A stretch of 64,000 nt of DNA from Paractinoplanes lichenicola (GCF_016785085.1 NZ_JAENHO010000002.1:248001-312000); one strand, 5' to 3'; positions 25,828 through 35,143 are shown, counted from the first letter of the stretch. The notes: generated by a model from the letters alone, not told the origin. A program made the numbers and translations.

Positions 25828-26658
25828 ATGCCTACCGCGCGACTTCACGACGGATCCATGATCGATGTCAAGGTCCAAGGCAGCGGCCCGGCCGTGCTCA
25901 CCCCGGTCAGCACCCGGCTGATCGAGGGCGAGCAGGCCGACACCATGCGGGCCTGGGGCGCCGACCCCCACCTCGGGCACACCCTGGCGACCGGCCTGGC
26001 CGAGGCCGGCTTCACGGTGATCACCGCCGACTACGAGGGCCATCTCAACGAGCACCCGGCCCCGCTCACCCTCACCGCCGACGCCGTGGCGGCCGACCTG
26101 CTGGCCATCGCCGACGCGGCCGGCGCCGAGTGGTTCGCCTACTACGGCTATTCCTGGACGGCCCTCGCCGGCCTGCAGCTGGCCATCCGCACCGACCGGC
26201 TCACCGCCCTGGCCATGGGTGGTTTCCCGCCGCTCGACGGGCCGTACGAGGCGATGCTGGCCGTCACCAACACCGCCCACCGCATGGCCGGCGACCCGCC
26301 GCCCCCGCCGTCGGGTGAGGCCGTGCCGGGCGACTGGGATTCGGTGGCCTTCACCCAGACGCCCGACCAGACCCGGCAGTTCGTCACGCTCTACAAGTCG
26401 CTCCGGCAGTTCGACGACTCGCAGGTGCGGCTCGACATCCCCCGGCTCGCGTTCGCCGGCGAGAACGACAACATCCAGTACGGCCCGGCCTGGGACAACG
26501 CCTACGTTGCGCTCGCCGAGCCACTAATGAAGCGCAAAACGGACATCCTACAGCGAGGGTGGGATGTTCGACTTGTCCAAGACGCCGATCACATGGTGGC
26601 GATGCAGGCGGCAGCCGTGCTCCCGATCCTGGTCCCCTTCCTCAGGTCGTCACTTTGA
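25828..26658 (+). CDS. Alpha/beta hydrolase
   Basis: 276 residues starting MPTARLHDGSMIDVKVQGSG. The nucleophile elbow is YYGYSWTALAG (G-Y-S-W-T), a serine hydrolase variant also seen in acyltransferase-like alpha/beta proteins. An acidic residue follows in FAGENDNIQYG and the histidine in DADHMVAMQAA completes a plausible Ser-Asp/Glu-His triad. No signal peptide. It is controlled by the divergent TetR regulator, so it likely acts on the compound that regulator senses, perhaps an ester or lactone; substrate unknown. Confidence 0.82.
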   Translation: MPTARLHDGSMIDVKVQGSGPAVLTPVSTRLIEGEQADTMRAWGADPHLGHTLATGLAEAGFTVITADYEGHLNEHPAPLTLTADAVAADLLAIADAAGAEWFAYYGYSWTALAGLQLAIRTDRLTALAMGGFPPLDGPYEAMLAVTNTAHRMAGDPPPPPSGEAVPGDWDSVAFTQTPDQTRQFVTLYKSLRQFDDSQVRLDIPRLAFAGENDNIQYGPAWDNAYVALAEPLMKRKTDILQRGWDVRLVQDADHMVAMQAAAVLPILVPFLRSSL

Positions 26659-27427
26659 GCCAGCCCCCGTCGACGTAGTAGGTCGACCCGACCGAATAGG
26701 CGGCCCGCGACGAGCACAGGAACACGAAGAAGTCGGCGACCTCCTCGGGCGTGGCGAACCGCCCGATCGGCGCGTTGTCGTCGGCGATTTTCTGCAGGTA
26801 CTGCTCCCACGTCTGCTCGGTGCCATCGGTGAGCGACTTGGCGGTCTTGATCCAGTCCCCGGTCATCACCAGGCCGGGGTTCACCGCGTTGACCCGGATG
26901 TTGTCGCCGATCAGCTCGTTGGCCAGGCACTTCGAGAACATGACGAGCGCGGCCTTGGTGGTGTTGTAGATCGGCTCGTAGCCCAGCGGCTGGGTGGCGC
27001 AGATCGACGCGTTGTGCAGGATCACGCCCCCGCCGCGGGCCTTCATCTGCGGCGCGATCGAGCGGGCGAGCCGGACGGCCGCCATCACGTGCAGCTCCCA
27101 ATAGTGCTGCCATCGCGAGTCGGGAGCCTCCAGGATCGTCTCCTCGCTCCCGGTGCCGGCGTTGTTGATCAGGATGTCGGCCCCGCCGAACTCGGCCCGC
27201 ACGGCGGCCGCCACGCGGTCCGCGGCGTCGGGTTCGACCAGGTCGGCGGGGACGGTCAGGACCCGTACGCCCGCAAGTGAGCCGGCCACCTCGTCGAGTC
27301 GAGCGGGGTTTCGGCCGACCAGCGCGACGTGCGCCCCCTCGGCGGCCAGTCCCCGGGCGATCGCCGCGCCGATGCCGGCGCTGCCCCCGGTGATGACGGC
27401 CACCTTGTCTGTGAGGTGCAGATCCAT
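26642..27427 (-). CDS. Short-chain dehydrogenase/reductase
   Basis: 261 residues. NAD(P) loop ITGGSAGIGAAIARGLAAEGAHVALVGRN (an Asn/Arg end suggests NADPH), LINNAGTGSEE, the Ser-Tyr-Lys set in ILHNASICATQPLGYEPIYNTTKAAL (YNTTK), and the C-terminal FLCSSRAAYSVGSTYYVDGG typical of FabG-like SDRs. Probable ketone or alcohol conversion with unknown substrate. Its start lies 60 bp from the divergent poxB pseudogene. The 3' end overlaps the hydrolase by 17 bp. Confidence 0.9.
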   Translation of the reverse strand: MDLHLTDKVAVITGGSAGIGAAIARGLAAEGAHVALVGRNPARLDEVAGSLAGVRVLTVPADLVEPDAADRVAAAVRAEFGGADILINNAGTGSEETILEAPDSRWQHYWELHVMAAVRLARSIAPQMKARGGGVILHNASICATQPLGYEPIYNTTKAALVMFSKCLANELIGDNIRVNAVNPGLVMTGDWIKTAKSLTDGTEQTWEQYLQKIADDNAPIGRFATPEEVADFFVFLCSSRAAYSVGSTYYVDGGWLKVTT

Positions 27428-27487
27428 CCTGTTCTCCGTTCGCACGATCGGGTAATGCCAGCACAGTCGCACGATGAGGGGGCCGGG

Positions 27488-29110
27488 GTGTTCGGGAGAA
27501 ACAAGACAGTCGCCGACCAGTTGGTCGAGGTGCTGGTGCAGGCGGGCGTGGAGCGGATCTACGGCATCGTGGGGGACAGCCTCAACGCGCTGTCCGACGC
27601 GATCCGCCGCAACGACGCCATCGAGTGGGTGCACGTGCACAACGAGGAGTCGGCGGCGTTCATGGCGGCTGCCGAGGCCCAGGTCACCGGCAAGCTGGCC
27701 GTCTGCGCGGGCAGCTGCGGGCCGGGCAACACCCATCTGATCCAGGGGGTGTTCGACGCGCACCGCTCGGCCGCCCCGGTGCTGGCCATCGCCTCGCACA
27801 TCGTCTCGACCGAGATCGGCACCGGCTTCTTCCAGGAGACCGACCCCAAGCGCCTGTTCGAGCAGGCCAGCCACTGGACCGAGCTGGTGTCGTCGCCTGA
27901 GCAGATGCCGCGGATGGCCCGGATCGGCATCCAGCAGGCGGTCGGCCTGCGCGGCGCGGCCGTGCTGGTGCTGCCGGGCGACGTGCTCGAGGCGGACGCG
28001 GCCCACGAGACCGGAACCGGGCGTCCGGTGGCCGGGCCGGTGCTGGGCGCGCCGCCCGCCGACGTGATCGAGGAGCTGGCCGCGCGGATCAACGCGGCCG
28101 GGACGGTGGCGATCTTCGGGGGCGTCGGCGCGGCCGGGGCGCGGGCCGAGGTGCTCGAGCTGGCCGAGCTGGTGGGCGCCCCGATCGGGCACTCGCTGCG
28201 TGGCAAGGAGGGGCTGTAGTTCCTGCCCCAGAAGAACACGATCCAGATCGACATCGACCCGTCGCGCCTGGGCCGGCGTACGGCGTTGGAACTCGGCGTG
28301 GCCGGCGATGTGGGCGCCACGCTGCGGGCGGTCCTGCCCAAGCTGGAACGCAAGGATCACAAGTTCCTCGGCAAGATGCTGAAGAAGCACGTGGACGAGC
28401 TCGAGCGCGTGGTGGGGGCGTACACGAAGAAGGTCGAGGATCTGGTGCCGATCCACCCCGAGTACGTGGCCTCGGTGCTCGACGAGGAGGCCGCCGCCGA
28501 CGCCATCTTCACCGCCGACACCGGCATGTGCACGAGCTGGGCCGCCCGCTACATCACGCCGAACGGGCGCCGCCGGGTGCTGGGCTCGTTCGTGCACGGG
28601 ACGATGGCCAACGCGCTGCCGCATGCGCTCGGTGCCTCGAAGGTCGACCCGTCGCGGCAGGTCGTGTCGATGAGCGGCGACGGCGGGCTGGCCATGCTGC
28701 TCGGCGAGCTGCTCACCGCCAAGCTGCACAACCTGCCGGTCAAGGTGGTCGTGTTCAACAACTCCAGCCTCGGCATGGTGCGCCTCGAGATGCTGGTGGC
28801 CGGCGACCCGCCGTTCGAGACCGACCACGAGCACGTCGACTTCGCGGCGATCGCCCGGGCGGCCGGGTTGCACGCCGTACGGGTGGAGAAGCCGGCCGAC
28901 GTACGGGGTGCTCTGCGCGACGTGCTCGACCACGACGGTCCGGCCCTGCTCGACGTGGTCACCGACCCGGACGCGCTGGAGATCCCGCCGCACATCACCA
29001 AGGAGGAGGCGGCCGGGTTCGCGCTCGCCGCCGGACGGTCGGTCATGTCCGGCGGCGTGGGTCAGATGCTGCACCTGGCGCGCACGAACCTGCGCAACAT
29101 CCCCCGTTAA
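27488..29110 (+). pseudogene. poxB: Pyruvate oxidase/dehydrogenase (quinone), PoxB-like, broken by stop and internal deletion
   Basis: Thiamine-diphosphate enzyme that decarboxylates pyruvate to acetate with FAD, at the membrane. The N-terminal part (VFGRNKTVADQLVEVLVQ... HSLRGKEGL, 243 codons) ends at an in-frame TAG at 28217-28219. The next codon in the same frame resumes PoxB as FLPQKNTIQIDIDPSRLGRR and continues to 29110, including the TPP-binding MSGDGGLAMLLGELLTAK...FNNSSLG. About 40 residues that normally link GKE to FLPQKN (the NPYDVGM and LLLGTDFPY part of the FAD domain) are absent. Total 540 codons versus about 575-580. Function is therefore almost surely lost. Confidence 0.87.
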
Positions 29111-30105
29111 GCGGCAGCGCGGAGGTCGGCGCCCACGTCGTGCAGGTGGACGAGCGCTTGCCGGTACGAATCGGTCAGGCTGGTCATCTCGTACGGGACC
29201 CCGATCTCCGCGCAGTACTGCTGCACGATCGGCTGCGCCTTGGGCAGGTTCGGGGTCGGCATGGCCGGGAACAGGTGGTGCTCGATCTGATAGTTGAGCC
29301 CGCCCAGGGCCGCGTCGACGAACCGGCCGCCGCGCACGTTGCGTGAGGTCAGCACCTGCTTGCGGAGGAAGTCCTCGGTGCCGTCGGGGTGCGGCATGCC
29401 CTTGTGGTTGGGCGCGAACGTCATCCCCAGGTAAACCCCGAAGATCGCCTGGTGGACGACGAGGAACACGAGCGCCTGCAGCGGGTTGAGCACGATGAAC
29501 AAAGCGCCCACGTACGCGATCAGGTGCACCCCGATCAGCGCGGCCTCCAGCGGGTTCTTCTGCTCGTTGATCCACCGCAGGCTGTCCCGCTTGAGCGAGA
29601 GCCCGAGCAGCGTGAGCAGCGGGAAGAAGAAGTACGCCTGATAGCGCGTGAGGAACCCCTTGCCCTGGGCCGCCTCGCGCGACCAGACCAGCACGCCCGG
29701 CCCGACGTCCGGGTCCAGATCGTCGTGGTTCGGGTTGGCGTGGTGCTTGGTGTGCTTGTCCATCCAGTAGCCGTACGACATGCCGATCGCCAGGTTGCCC
29801 GCGATCAGCCCGGCCCGCCGGCTCGGCTTGTTGGTGCGGAACACCTGCCGGTGGGCCAGGTCGTGGGCGACCAGCGCGGTCTGCGCGAACACCACCGCCA
29901 GGAAGGGCGCCACCGCCAGCGTCCACCACGAGGCGCCGATCAGGAAGAACGCGCCCCAGCCCCAGATCAGCGCGCCGGCGACCAGCGAGAGCCGGAGGGC
30001 GTAGTAGCCCGGCCGCCGACGCAGCAGTCCCGCCTGGTTGATCCGCCGCCCCAGTTCCGCGAAGTCGCTTCCGGCCGTGCGCGGCCGCTCTGCCATCGTC
30101 GTCAT
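29107..30105 (-). CDS. Membrane fatty-acid desaturase
   Basis: 332 residues with three histidine boxes of the membrane di-iron desaturases: HDLAHRQ, HTKHHANPNH and QIEHHLFP; a Gln in place of the first His of the third box is typical of front-end and acyl-lipid desaturases. Four or more hydrophobic segments. It inserts a double bond in acyl chains and affects membrane fluidity. It lies divergent from a histidine kinase/response regulator pair of the DesK/NarL type 100 bp away, which suggests regulation. The start could also be ATG 30096. Confidence 0.9.
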   Translation of the reverse strand: MTTMAERPRTAGSDFAELGRRINQAGLLRRRPGYYALRLSLVAGALIWGWGAFFLIGASWWTLAVAPFLAVVFAQTALVAHDLAHRQVFRTNKPSRRAGLIAGNLAIGMSYGYWMDKHTKHHANPNHDDLDPDVGPGVLVWSREAAQGKGFLTRYQAYFFFPLLTLLGLSLKRDSLRWINEQKNPLEAALIGVHLIAYVGALFIVLNPLQALVFLVVHQAIFGVYLGMTFAPNHKGMPHPDGTEDFLRKQVLTSRNVRGGRFVDAALGGLNYQIEHHLFPAMPTPNLPKAQPIVQQYCAEIGVPYEMTSLTDSYRQALVHLHDVGADLRAAA

Positions 30106-30206
30106 GCCTCAAGCACACCGTGGGGACCCCCGCAAGGTCATTGGTGCAGGGCCCCCAGGTGTTGGTAGGGCTAGCACTACTGAGTTGGCGACCGCGGTGC
30201 TTCAGG

Positions 30207-31502
30207 ATGGGGAGCGTGGAGACAAGAGACTGGATTCGTGACGGGCTGCGAGCGATGGCGGCCGGGCTGTTCTCGATCGTGCTCGCGGTCCTGAACATCC
30301 CGCTCTTCGTGCTCTTTGTGGTGTCGCTGGTGCTGACCCCGGTGCTCGGGATCGGGCTGGTCGCCCTGCCCGCCGTGACCGTCCTGATCCGGGCCAAGGC
30401 CAACCTGGCCCGCCGGATCGCCGGCTGGCACGGGGTGAGCATCCCCCGGCCGTACAGGCCGAAGCCGGAGGGCGTGCGGGCGATCGGGTGGAAGCGCTAC
30501 CACTGGGTGATCACCGACCCGGCCACCTGGCGCGACTTCGCCTGGCTGCTGCCCGGCGCGATCGGCGGGCTGGTGCTCGGCATCCTCACGCTGGCCCTGC
30601 CGGCGTACGGCGTCGAGGGGATCGTCCTGCTCCCGCTCTGGATCTATCTGGCTGAGGGCTGGTCCGGCTACGGCGTGAACTGGCCCATCCAGAGCATCGG
30701 CGAAGGTTTTCTCTCGCTCCCGCAGGGCCTGATGTTCCTCGCGCTCGGCCTGGTCGTCGCGCCGTATCCGCGCCGTTTCGAGGGGCTCTGGGCCAAGCTG
30801 TTCCTGGCCCCGACCCGCGCCGCCGAGCTGCGCCTGCGGGTCACCCAGCTCACCGTCACCCGGGCCGACACGGTCGACGCCCAGGCCGCCGAGCTGCGCC
30901 GGATCGAGCGCGACCTGCACGACGGCGCCCAGGCCCGGCTGGTCTCGCTCGGCATGACGATCGGCCTGGCCGAGGAGCTGGTCGAACGCGACCCCGAGAC
31001 CGCCCGCAAGCTGCTCGCCGAGGCGCGCGAGAACAGCTCCACGGCCCTGGTCGAGCTGCGCCACCTCGTACGGGGAATTCACCCGCCCGTGCTGGCCGAG
31101 CGTGGGCTCGACGGCGCGGTGCGGGCGCTCGCGCTGACGTCGCGCATCCCGACCACTGTGGATTCCGACGTCGAGGGGCGGCTCGAGACGCCGGTCGAGT
31201 CGGCGGCGTATTTCGCGGTCGCCGAGGCGCTGGCCAACGTGCAGCGGCACAGCGCCGCCACGTTCGCCTACGTGAGCATGCACCGCGTCGGCGACCTGCT
31301 GCGGCTCGAGGTCGGCGACGACGGGCAGGGCGGCGCCGACATGGCCAAGGGCACCGGGCTGGCCGGAATGGAGCGACGCCTCGCCGCCTTCGATGGCACG
31401 ATGTCCGTGTCCAGCCCGCCGGGTGGGCCGACCATCGTGACCATGGAGCTGCCGTGCGCGTCGTCATCGCCGAGGACCATGCTCTCCTCCGGGACGGACT
31501 GA
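30207..31502 (+). CDS. Membrane sensor histidine kinase, NarL/DesK type
   Basis: 431 residues from ATG 30207 (GTG 30216 is an alternative). About five hydrophobic segments in residues 15-220 form a putative sensor domain. The HisKA_3 dimerisation motif is ELRRIERDLHDGAQARLVSLGM, with the phospho-accepting His in RDLHDG. The ATPase part has EALANVQRHSAAT (N box), GDDGQGGADMAKGTGLAGMERRL (G boxes). The 3' end overlaps the response regulator by 49 bp, so both are co-translated. It is divergent from the desaturase gene. Confidence 0.9.
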   Translation: MGSVETRDWIRDGLRAMAAGLFSIVLAVLNIPLFVLFVVSLVLTPVLGIGLVALPAVTVLIRAKANLARRIAGWHGVSIPRPYRPKPEGVRAIGWKRYHWVITDPATWRDFAWLLPGAIGGLVLGILTLALPAYGVEGIVLLPLWIYLAEGWSGYGVNWPIQSIGEGFLSLPQGLMFLALGLVVAPYPRRFEGLWAKLFLAPTRAAELRLRVTQLTVTRADTVDAQAAELRRIERDLHDGAQARLVSLGMTIGLAEELVERDPETARKLLAEARENSSTALVELRHLVRGIHPPVLAERGLDGAVRALALTSRIPTTVDSDVEGRLETPVESAAYFAVAEALANVQRHSAATFAYVSMHRVGDLLRLEVGDDGQGGADMAKGTGLAGMERRLAAFDGTMSVSSPPGGPTIVTMELPCASSSPRTMLSSGTD

Positions 31503-32089
31503 CCCGGATCCTGGAGGCGTTCGACCACGAGGTCGTCGCGGTGGCCGGCCGCGGGCCCGACGTGCTGCCCACGCTGCTCGAATGCAAGCCCGACGTGGCC
31601 GTGCTCGACGTGCGCCTGCCGCCCACGTTCACCGACGAGGGGCTGCAGGCCGCGATCGCCGTACGGCGTGAGGTTCCCGGCCTGCCCATCCTGGTGCTCT
31701 CGCAGCACGTCGAACCCCTGTACGCCCGGGAGCTGCTCTCCGACCGCCGCGGCGGCGTCGGCTACCTGCTCAAGGACCGCGTCTCGGACGTGGCCCAGTT
31801 CGTCGACGCCGTGCAGCAGGTGGCCGGCGGCGGCACGGTCATGGATCCCGAGGTGGTGGCCCGCCTGCTCGACCGCTCGCGCCCGCTCGACGTGCTGACC
31901 GCGCGCGAGCGGGAGGTGCTGGGCGAGATGGCGTCGGGGCGGTCCAACGCGGCCATCGCGGGCAAGCTGTTCGTCACCGAGAAGGCCGTGAGCAAGCACA
32001 TCAACAACATCTTCACCAAGCTCGGCCTGCCGGTCTCCGAAGACGACAACCGCCGGGTCTTGGCCGTGCTCGCTTATTTGGACAGCTGA
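31454..32089 (+). CDS. Response regulator, NarL/LuxR family
   Basis: 211 residues. Receiver domain: VVIAEDHALLRDG (acidic pocket), phospho-acceptor Asp52 in VAVLDVRLPP, and Lys in GYLLKDRV. The C-terminal LuxR HTH is LTAREREVLGEMASGRSNAAIAGKLFVTEKAVSKHINNIFTKLGL. It begins at GTG 31454 inside the kinase gene. It should bind DNA upon phosphorylation; the nearby desaturase gene is a candidate target. Confidence 0.92.
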   Translation: MRVVIAEDHALLRDGLTRILEAFDHEVVAVAGRGPDVLPTLLECKPDVAVLDVRLPPTFTDEGLQAAIAVRREVPGLPILVLSQHVEPLYARELLSDRRGGVGYLLKDRVSDVAQFVDAVQQVAGGGTVMDPEVVARLLDRSRPLDVLTAREREVLGEMASGRSNAAIAGKLFVTEKAVSKHINNIFTKLGLPVSEDDNRRVLAVLAYLDS

Positions 32090-33009
32090 GGCAGCACTTC
32101 GCCGGCGATCAGGTCGATGTGGTCGAGATCGTCCATCTCGACGATCCGCAGGTGCACGCGGGTGGCGCCGATCTCGCGCATCTCGCCGATCCGCTGCACC
32201 AGCTGGTCGGGCGAGCCCATTACCGGATCCTCCGGCGGCAGCACGCTCTTGACGTGCAGGGGAGCGGCCCGGCGCCGCGCCTCGACGTCGCTGCGGCCGA
32301 TCGCCACCACGATGCCCGCCGACAGGGTCAGCGGCTTCTCGCGGCCCAGCTTCTCGGACACCTGACGCACCCGGTCGAACGCCGCCGCGGTCTCGGCCAC
32401 CGTCTTGAACGGCATGTTGAACTCGTCGGCGAACCGGACCGCCAGCTCCGGCGTACGGCGTGGGCCCTTGCCCCCGACGATGATCGGCGGGTGCGGCCGC
32501 TGCACCGGGAGCGGCAACGCGTGCGCGTCCACCAGGTGGTAATGCTTGCCCTCGTACGAGTAGGTCTCGCCCTCGGCCGTGCCCCACAAGCCGGTCAGGA
32601 TCTCGAGCTGCTCCTCGAGCCGGTCGAAGCGCTCGCCGACCGGGGGGAACGGAATCCCGTACGCGGTGTGCTCGCGCTCGACCCAGCCGGCGCCCATGCC
32701 CAGCTCGACGCGGCCGCCGCTCATCTGGTCGACCTGCGCCACGATGATCGACAAAGGACCCGGAAGACGGAATGTGGCCGAATTCACCAACGTGCCCAGA
32801 CGCAGCCTTTTCGTCTCGCGGGCGAGGCCGGCCAGCGTGACCCAGGCGTCGGTCGGGCCCGGTAGCCCAGGGTCAGGGGTCAGCGCCCGATAGTGGTCGG
32901 CCCGGAGAAGCCCCTCGTAACCTGCGTCTTCCGCATGCCGGGCGAACCTCGATTGGGTGTCATAAGAGGCACCCCGATGGGGCTCGATGAACAGACAGAC
33001 GCGCATCAT
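32074..33009 (-). CDS. LLM-class flavin/F420-dependent oxidoreductase
   Basis: 311 residues with the luciferase-like TIM barrel: ARHAEDAGYEGLLRADHY, LGTLVNSATFRLPGPLSIIVAQVDQMSGGRVELGMGAGW, TGLWGTAEGETYSYEGKHYHL and PPIIVGGKGPRRTPELAVRFADEFN. The subgroup with GGRVELGMGAGW commonly uses F420 in actinomycetes. Substrate unknown. The 3' end overlaps the response regulator by 16 bp. ATG 33009 is preferred over an upstream TTG. Confidence 0.85.
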   Translation of the reverse strand: MMRVCLFIEPHRGASYDTQSRFARHAEDAGYEGLLRADHYRALTPDPGLPGPTDAWVTLAGLARETKRLRLGTLVNSATFRLPGPLSIIVAQVDQMSGGRVELGMGAGWVEREHTAYGIPFPPVGERFDRLEEQLEILTGLWGTAEGETYSYEGKHYHLVDAHALPLPVQRPHPPIIVGGKGPRRTPELAVRFADEFNMPFKTVAETAAAFDRVRQVSEKLGREKPLTLSAGIVVAIGRSDVEARRRAAPLHVKSVLPPEDPVMGSPDQLVQRIGEMREIGATRVHLRIVEMDDLDHIDLIAGEVLPQLSK

Positions 33010-33215
33010 CGACCCCAATAGACGCTGTTAGGACGCATAGCGGCTCATCATGATCCATCGTGAGAGATACGTCTACTTCGGCGTTTGAGACGAACTTGTC
33101 ATCGATGCATGTGCCAGTTTGCCCTACGATCCCCGGTCGGGGCACCCCTGTCCCACGTTCGACCCCTTAGGCCTCGGCGCGCCATTTGCCTCGATGCCCT
33201 TCTGGAAGGATCACG

Positions 33216-34250
33216 GTGCACAGAAGGACCCTCGTTCGTTCCGTTGTCGCCGGCGCACTCGCACTCACCATGAGCGCGGCCGCCGGGTGCAGCGACGACT
33301 CGGCTGACGGCGACGGTGGCAGCGGCGCCTCGCTCGAAAAGATCACTTACCTGACCTCGTTCGGCACGTTCGGCCGCGACTCATATGCGTACGTCGCCCT
33401 CGAGAAGGGCTACTTCAAGGACGCCGGCTTCGACGTCACGATCAACCCGGGCCAGGGCTCCGGCAAGAACATCGCGGCCATCGTGGCCGGTCAGGCCCAG
33501 TTCACGCCGATCGACCTGACCGGTGGTCTGATCGCGGCCGGCGGCAAGGACAAGGTCACCGGCTTCACCGCGGTGAGCGCCATCCAGCAGCGCACGATGG
33601 CCGCGATCATCGCGCTCGACGGCAACGGCATCAACACGCCGAAGGACCTCGAGGGCAAGACCATCGCCGACCAGCCCGGCTCGGTGGTCAAGACCCTCTT
33701 CCCGACGTACGCCAAGCTGGCCAACGTCGACGACAGTAAGGTCAAGTTCGTCAACGGCGAGGCGCAGACGCTGATCGGCACGCTCGCGTCGGGCCGGGTG
33801 CAGGGCATCGGCCAGTTCGTCGTGGGCAAGCCGACCGTCGAGACGGTGGCCAAGGGCAAGAAGGCCGTCGTGCTGCCCTACAGCGACGTCCTCCAGGACC
33901 TGTACGGCAACGTGCTGATCACGTCGTCCAAGTACGCGCAGGACAACCCGGAGAAGGTCAAGAAGTTCACCGAGGCGCTGCTCAAGGGTCTCAACGACGC
34001 CATCACGAACCCGAACGAGGCCGGCACGATCACGCAGAAGTACGTGCAGACGGCCAAGCCGGAGGGCGTCGCCGCCGAGCTCACCCTGATGGGCCCGTAC
34101 GTGAAGTCGGCCGCCGCCGGCATCCCGGTCGGCGCGCTCGACGCCGAGCGGGTCGCCCGCTCGATCGCGATCCTGCAGGGCTCCGGCCAGATCGACCCGG
34201 GCCTCAAGCCCGAGCAGGTCATCAACTTCGATCTGACCCCCAAGGCCTGA
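33216..34250 (+). CDS. ABC transporter substrate-binding lipoprotein (NMT1/THI5/SsuA-like)
   Basis: 344 residues from GTG 33216 with GGAAGGA 5 bp upstream. Signal peptide with the lipobox cysteine in SAAAGCSDD. The mature protein has the NMT1/THI5-like fold: ITYLTSFGTFGRDSYAYVALEKGYFKDAGFDVTIN and GSGKNIAAIVAGQAQFT, GLTKDLEGKTIAD-like GINTPKDLEGKTIADQPGS. Such proteins bind sulfonates, nitrate, hydroxymethylpyrimidine or similar small molecules. A hairpin separates it from its permease, which would keep the binding protein in excess. No TPP riboswitch is evident upstream. Confidence 0.88.
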   Translation: MHRRTLVRSVVAGALALTMSAAAGCSDDSADGDGGSGASLEKITYLTSFGTFGRDSYAYVALEKGYFKDAGFDVTINPGQGSGKNIAAIVAGQAQFTPIDLTGGLIAAGGKDKVTGFTAVSAIQQRTMAAIIALDGNGINTPKDLEGKTIADQPGSVVKTLFPTYAKLANVDDSKVKFVNGEAQTLIGTLASGRVQGIGQFVVGKPTVETVAKGKKAVVLPYSDVLQDLYGNVLITSSKYAQDNPEKVKKFTEALLKGLNDAITNPNEAGTITQKYVQTAKPEGVAAELTLMGPYVKSAAAGIPVGALDAERVARSIAILQGSGQIDPGLKPEQVINFDLTPKA

Positions 34251-34266
34251 TCGTTCTCTAGTGTGA

Positions 34267-34296
34267 CGGGGGTGCGCCGGCGACGGCGTGCCCCCG
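34267..34296 (+). terminator. Strong GNRA-capped hairpin between binding-protein and permease genes (attenuator)
   Basis: CGGGGGTGCGCCG (34267-34279) pairs with CGGCGTGCCCCCG (34284-34296) as 13 bp with two G-U pairs and a GCGA tetraloop. It lies 16 bp after the lipoprotein stop and 19 bp before the permease start. Possibly reduces readthrough or stabilises the upstream mRNA. Confidence 0.65.
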
Positions 34297-34315
34297 CCCG
34301 TTTCGAGGAGCACCG

Positions 34316-35143
34316 GTGCAAGACACCATGACGCCCCCGTCGGAGGCCACAGTGGCCCGTCCCACCCGCCCGGCCCGGCGGATCTCGCTGTCGGCGGTGG
34401 CTTGGCCGGTGCTGGGCATCGTCGTGACCATCGCGGTCTGGTGGGCGGTCGTCGAGATCTTCGACATCCAGTCGATCATCCTGCCCTCGCCGGCCGCCGT
34501 CGCCGAGAGCTTCGGCACCTATCCCGACCTGCTGCTCAGCACCACCTGGGATACCGTACGGGTCACGTTGATCGGCTTCGCCCTGTCGATCGTGATCGGC
34601 GTCGCGCTGGGCACCGCCCTGGCCGCCTGGAAGCCGTTCGAGCGCGCGTTCGGCCCGCTGCTGGTCGCCCTCAACGCCGTCCCCAAGGTCGCGGTGGCCC
34701 CGCTGATGATCGCCTGGTTCGGCTTCGGCACCACGCCGGTGCTGGCGATGGCGTTCCTGCTCTGCTTCTTCCCGATCGTCCTGTCCACGGCGACCGGCCT
34801 CACCAGCACCCCGGCCGACCTGGTCGAGCTGACCAAGTCGCTCGACGCCACCCGGGTGCAGACCTTCCTGCGCGTACGGGTCCCGGCCGCCCTGCCCCAG
34901 ATCTTCGTCGGCCTCAAACTGGCCATGCCCCTGGCCGTCATCGGCGTAGCCGTGGGCGAGATGCAATCCGGCGGCGTCGACGAGGGCCTCGGCACGATCA
35001 TCGTGCAGACCGCGGGCCAGGGCGACACCGCGACGGCCTTCGCCGCCCTGACCCTGATGGCCGTGGTCAGCATCATCCTGTACTACGCGATCGTGGCCAT
35101 CGAACGCATGGCCCTGCCCTGGGTCCGCGGCACGACCGCCTAG
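34316..35143 (+). CDS. ABC transporter permease, SsuC/TauC type
   Basis: 275 residues, six hydrophobic segments. The inner-membrane permease signature is IFDIQSIILPSPAAVAESF followed by VRVTLIGFALSIVIGVALGTALA and the EAA loop ELTKSLDATRVQTFLRVRVPAALPQIFVGLKLAM. It would form the channel used with the lipoprotein encoded before it. GTG 34316 follows GAGGAG by 5 bp. No ATP-binding subunit is encoded in the window, so the ATPase must come from elsewhere. Confidence 0.88.
   Translation: MQDTMTPPSEATVARPTRPARRISLSAVAWPVLGIVVTIAVWWAVVEIFDIQSIILPSPAAVAESFGTYPDLLLSTTWDTVRVTLIGFALSIVIGVALGTALAAWKPFERAFGPLLVALNAVPKVAVAPLMIAWFGFGTTPVLAMAFLLCFFPIVLSTATGLTSTPADLVELTKSLDATRVQTFLRVRVPAALPQIFVGLKLAMPLAVIGVAVGEMQSGGVDEGLGTIIVQTAGQGDTATAFAALTLMAVVSIILYYAIVAIERMALPWVRGTTA

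Noticed and set aside
26642..30442. Very long minus-strand frame (1266 codons) through poxB and the kinase
   Set aside because: Only the first part (26642-27427, SDR) is protein-like. The rest is Arg/His/Gly/Pro-rich shadow of genes on the opposite strand.
33010..33215. TPP riboswitch before the ABC substrate-binding gene
   Set aside because: No CTGAGA or matching ACCTGA helices in the leader; the substrate remains open.
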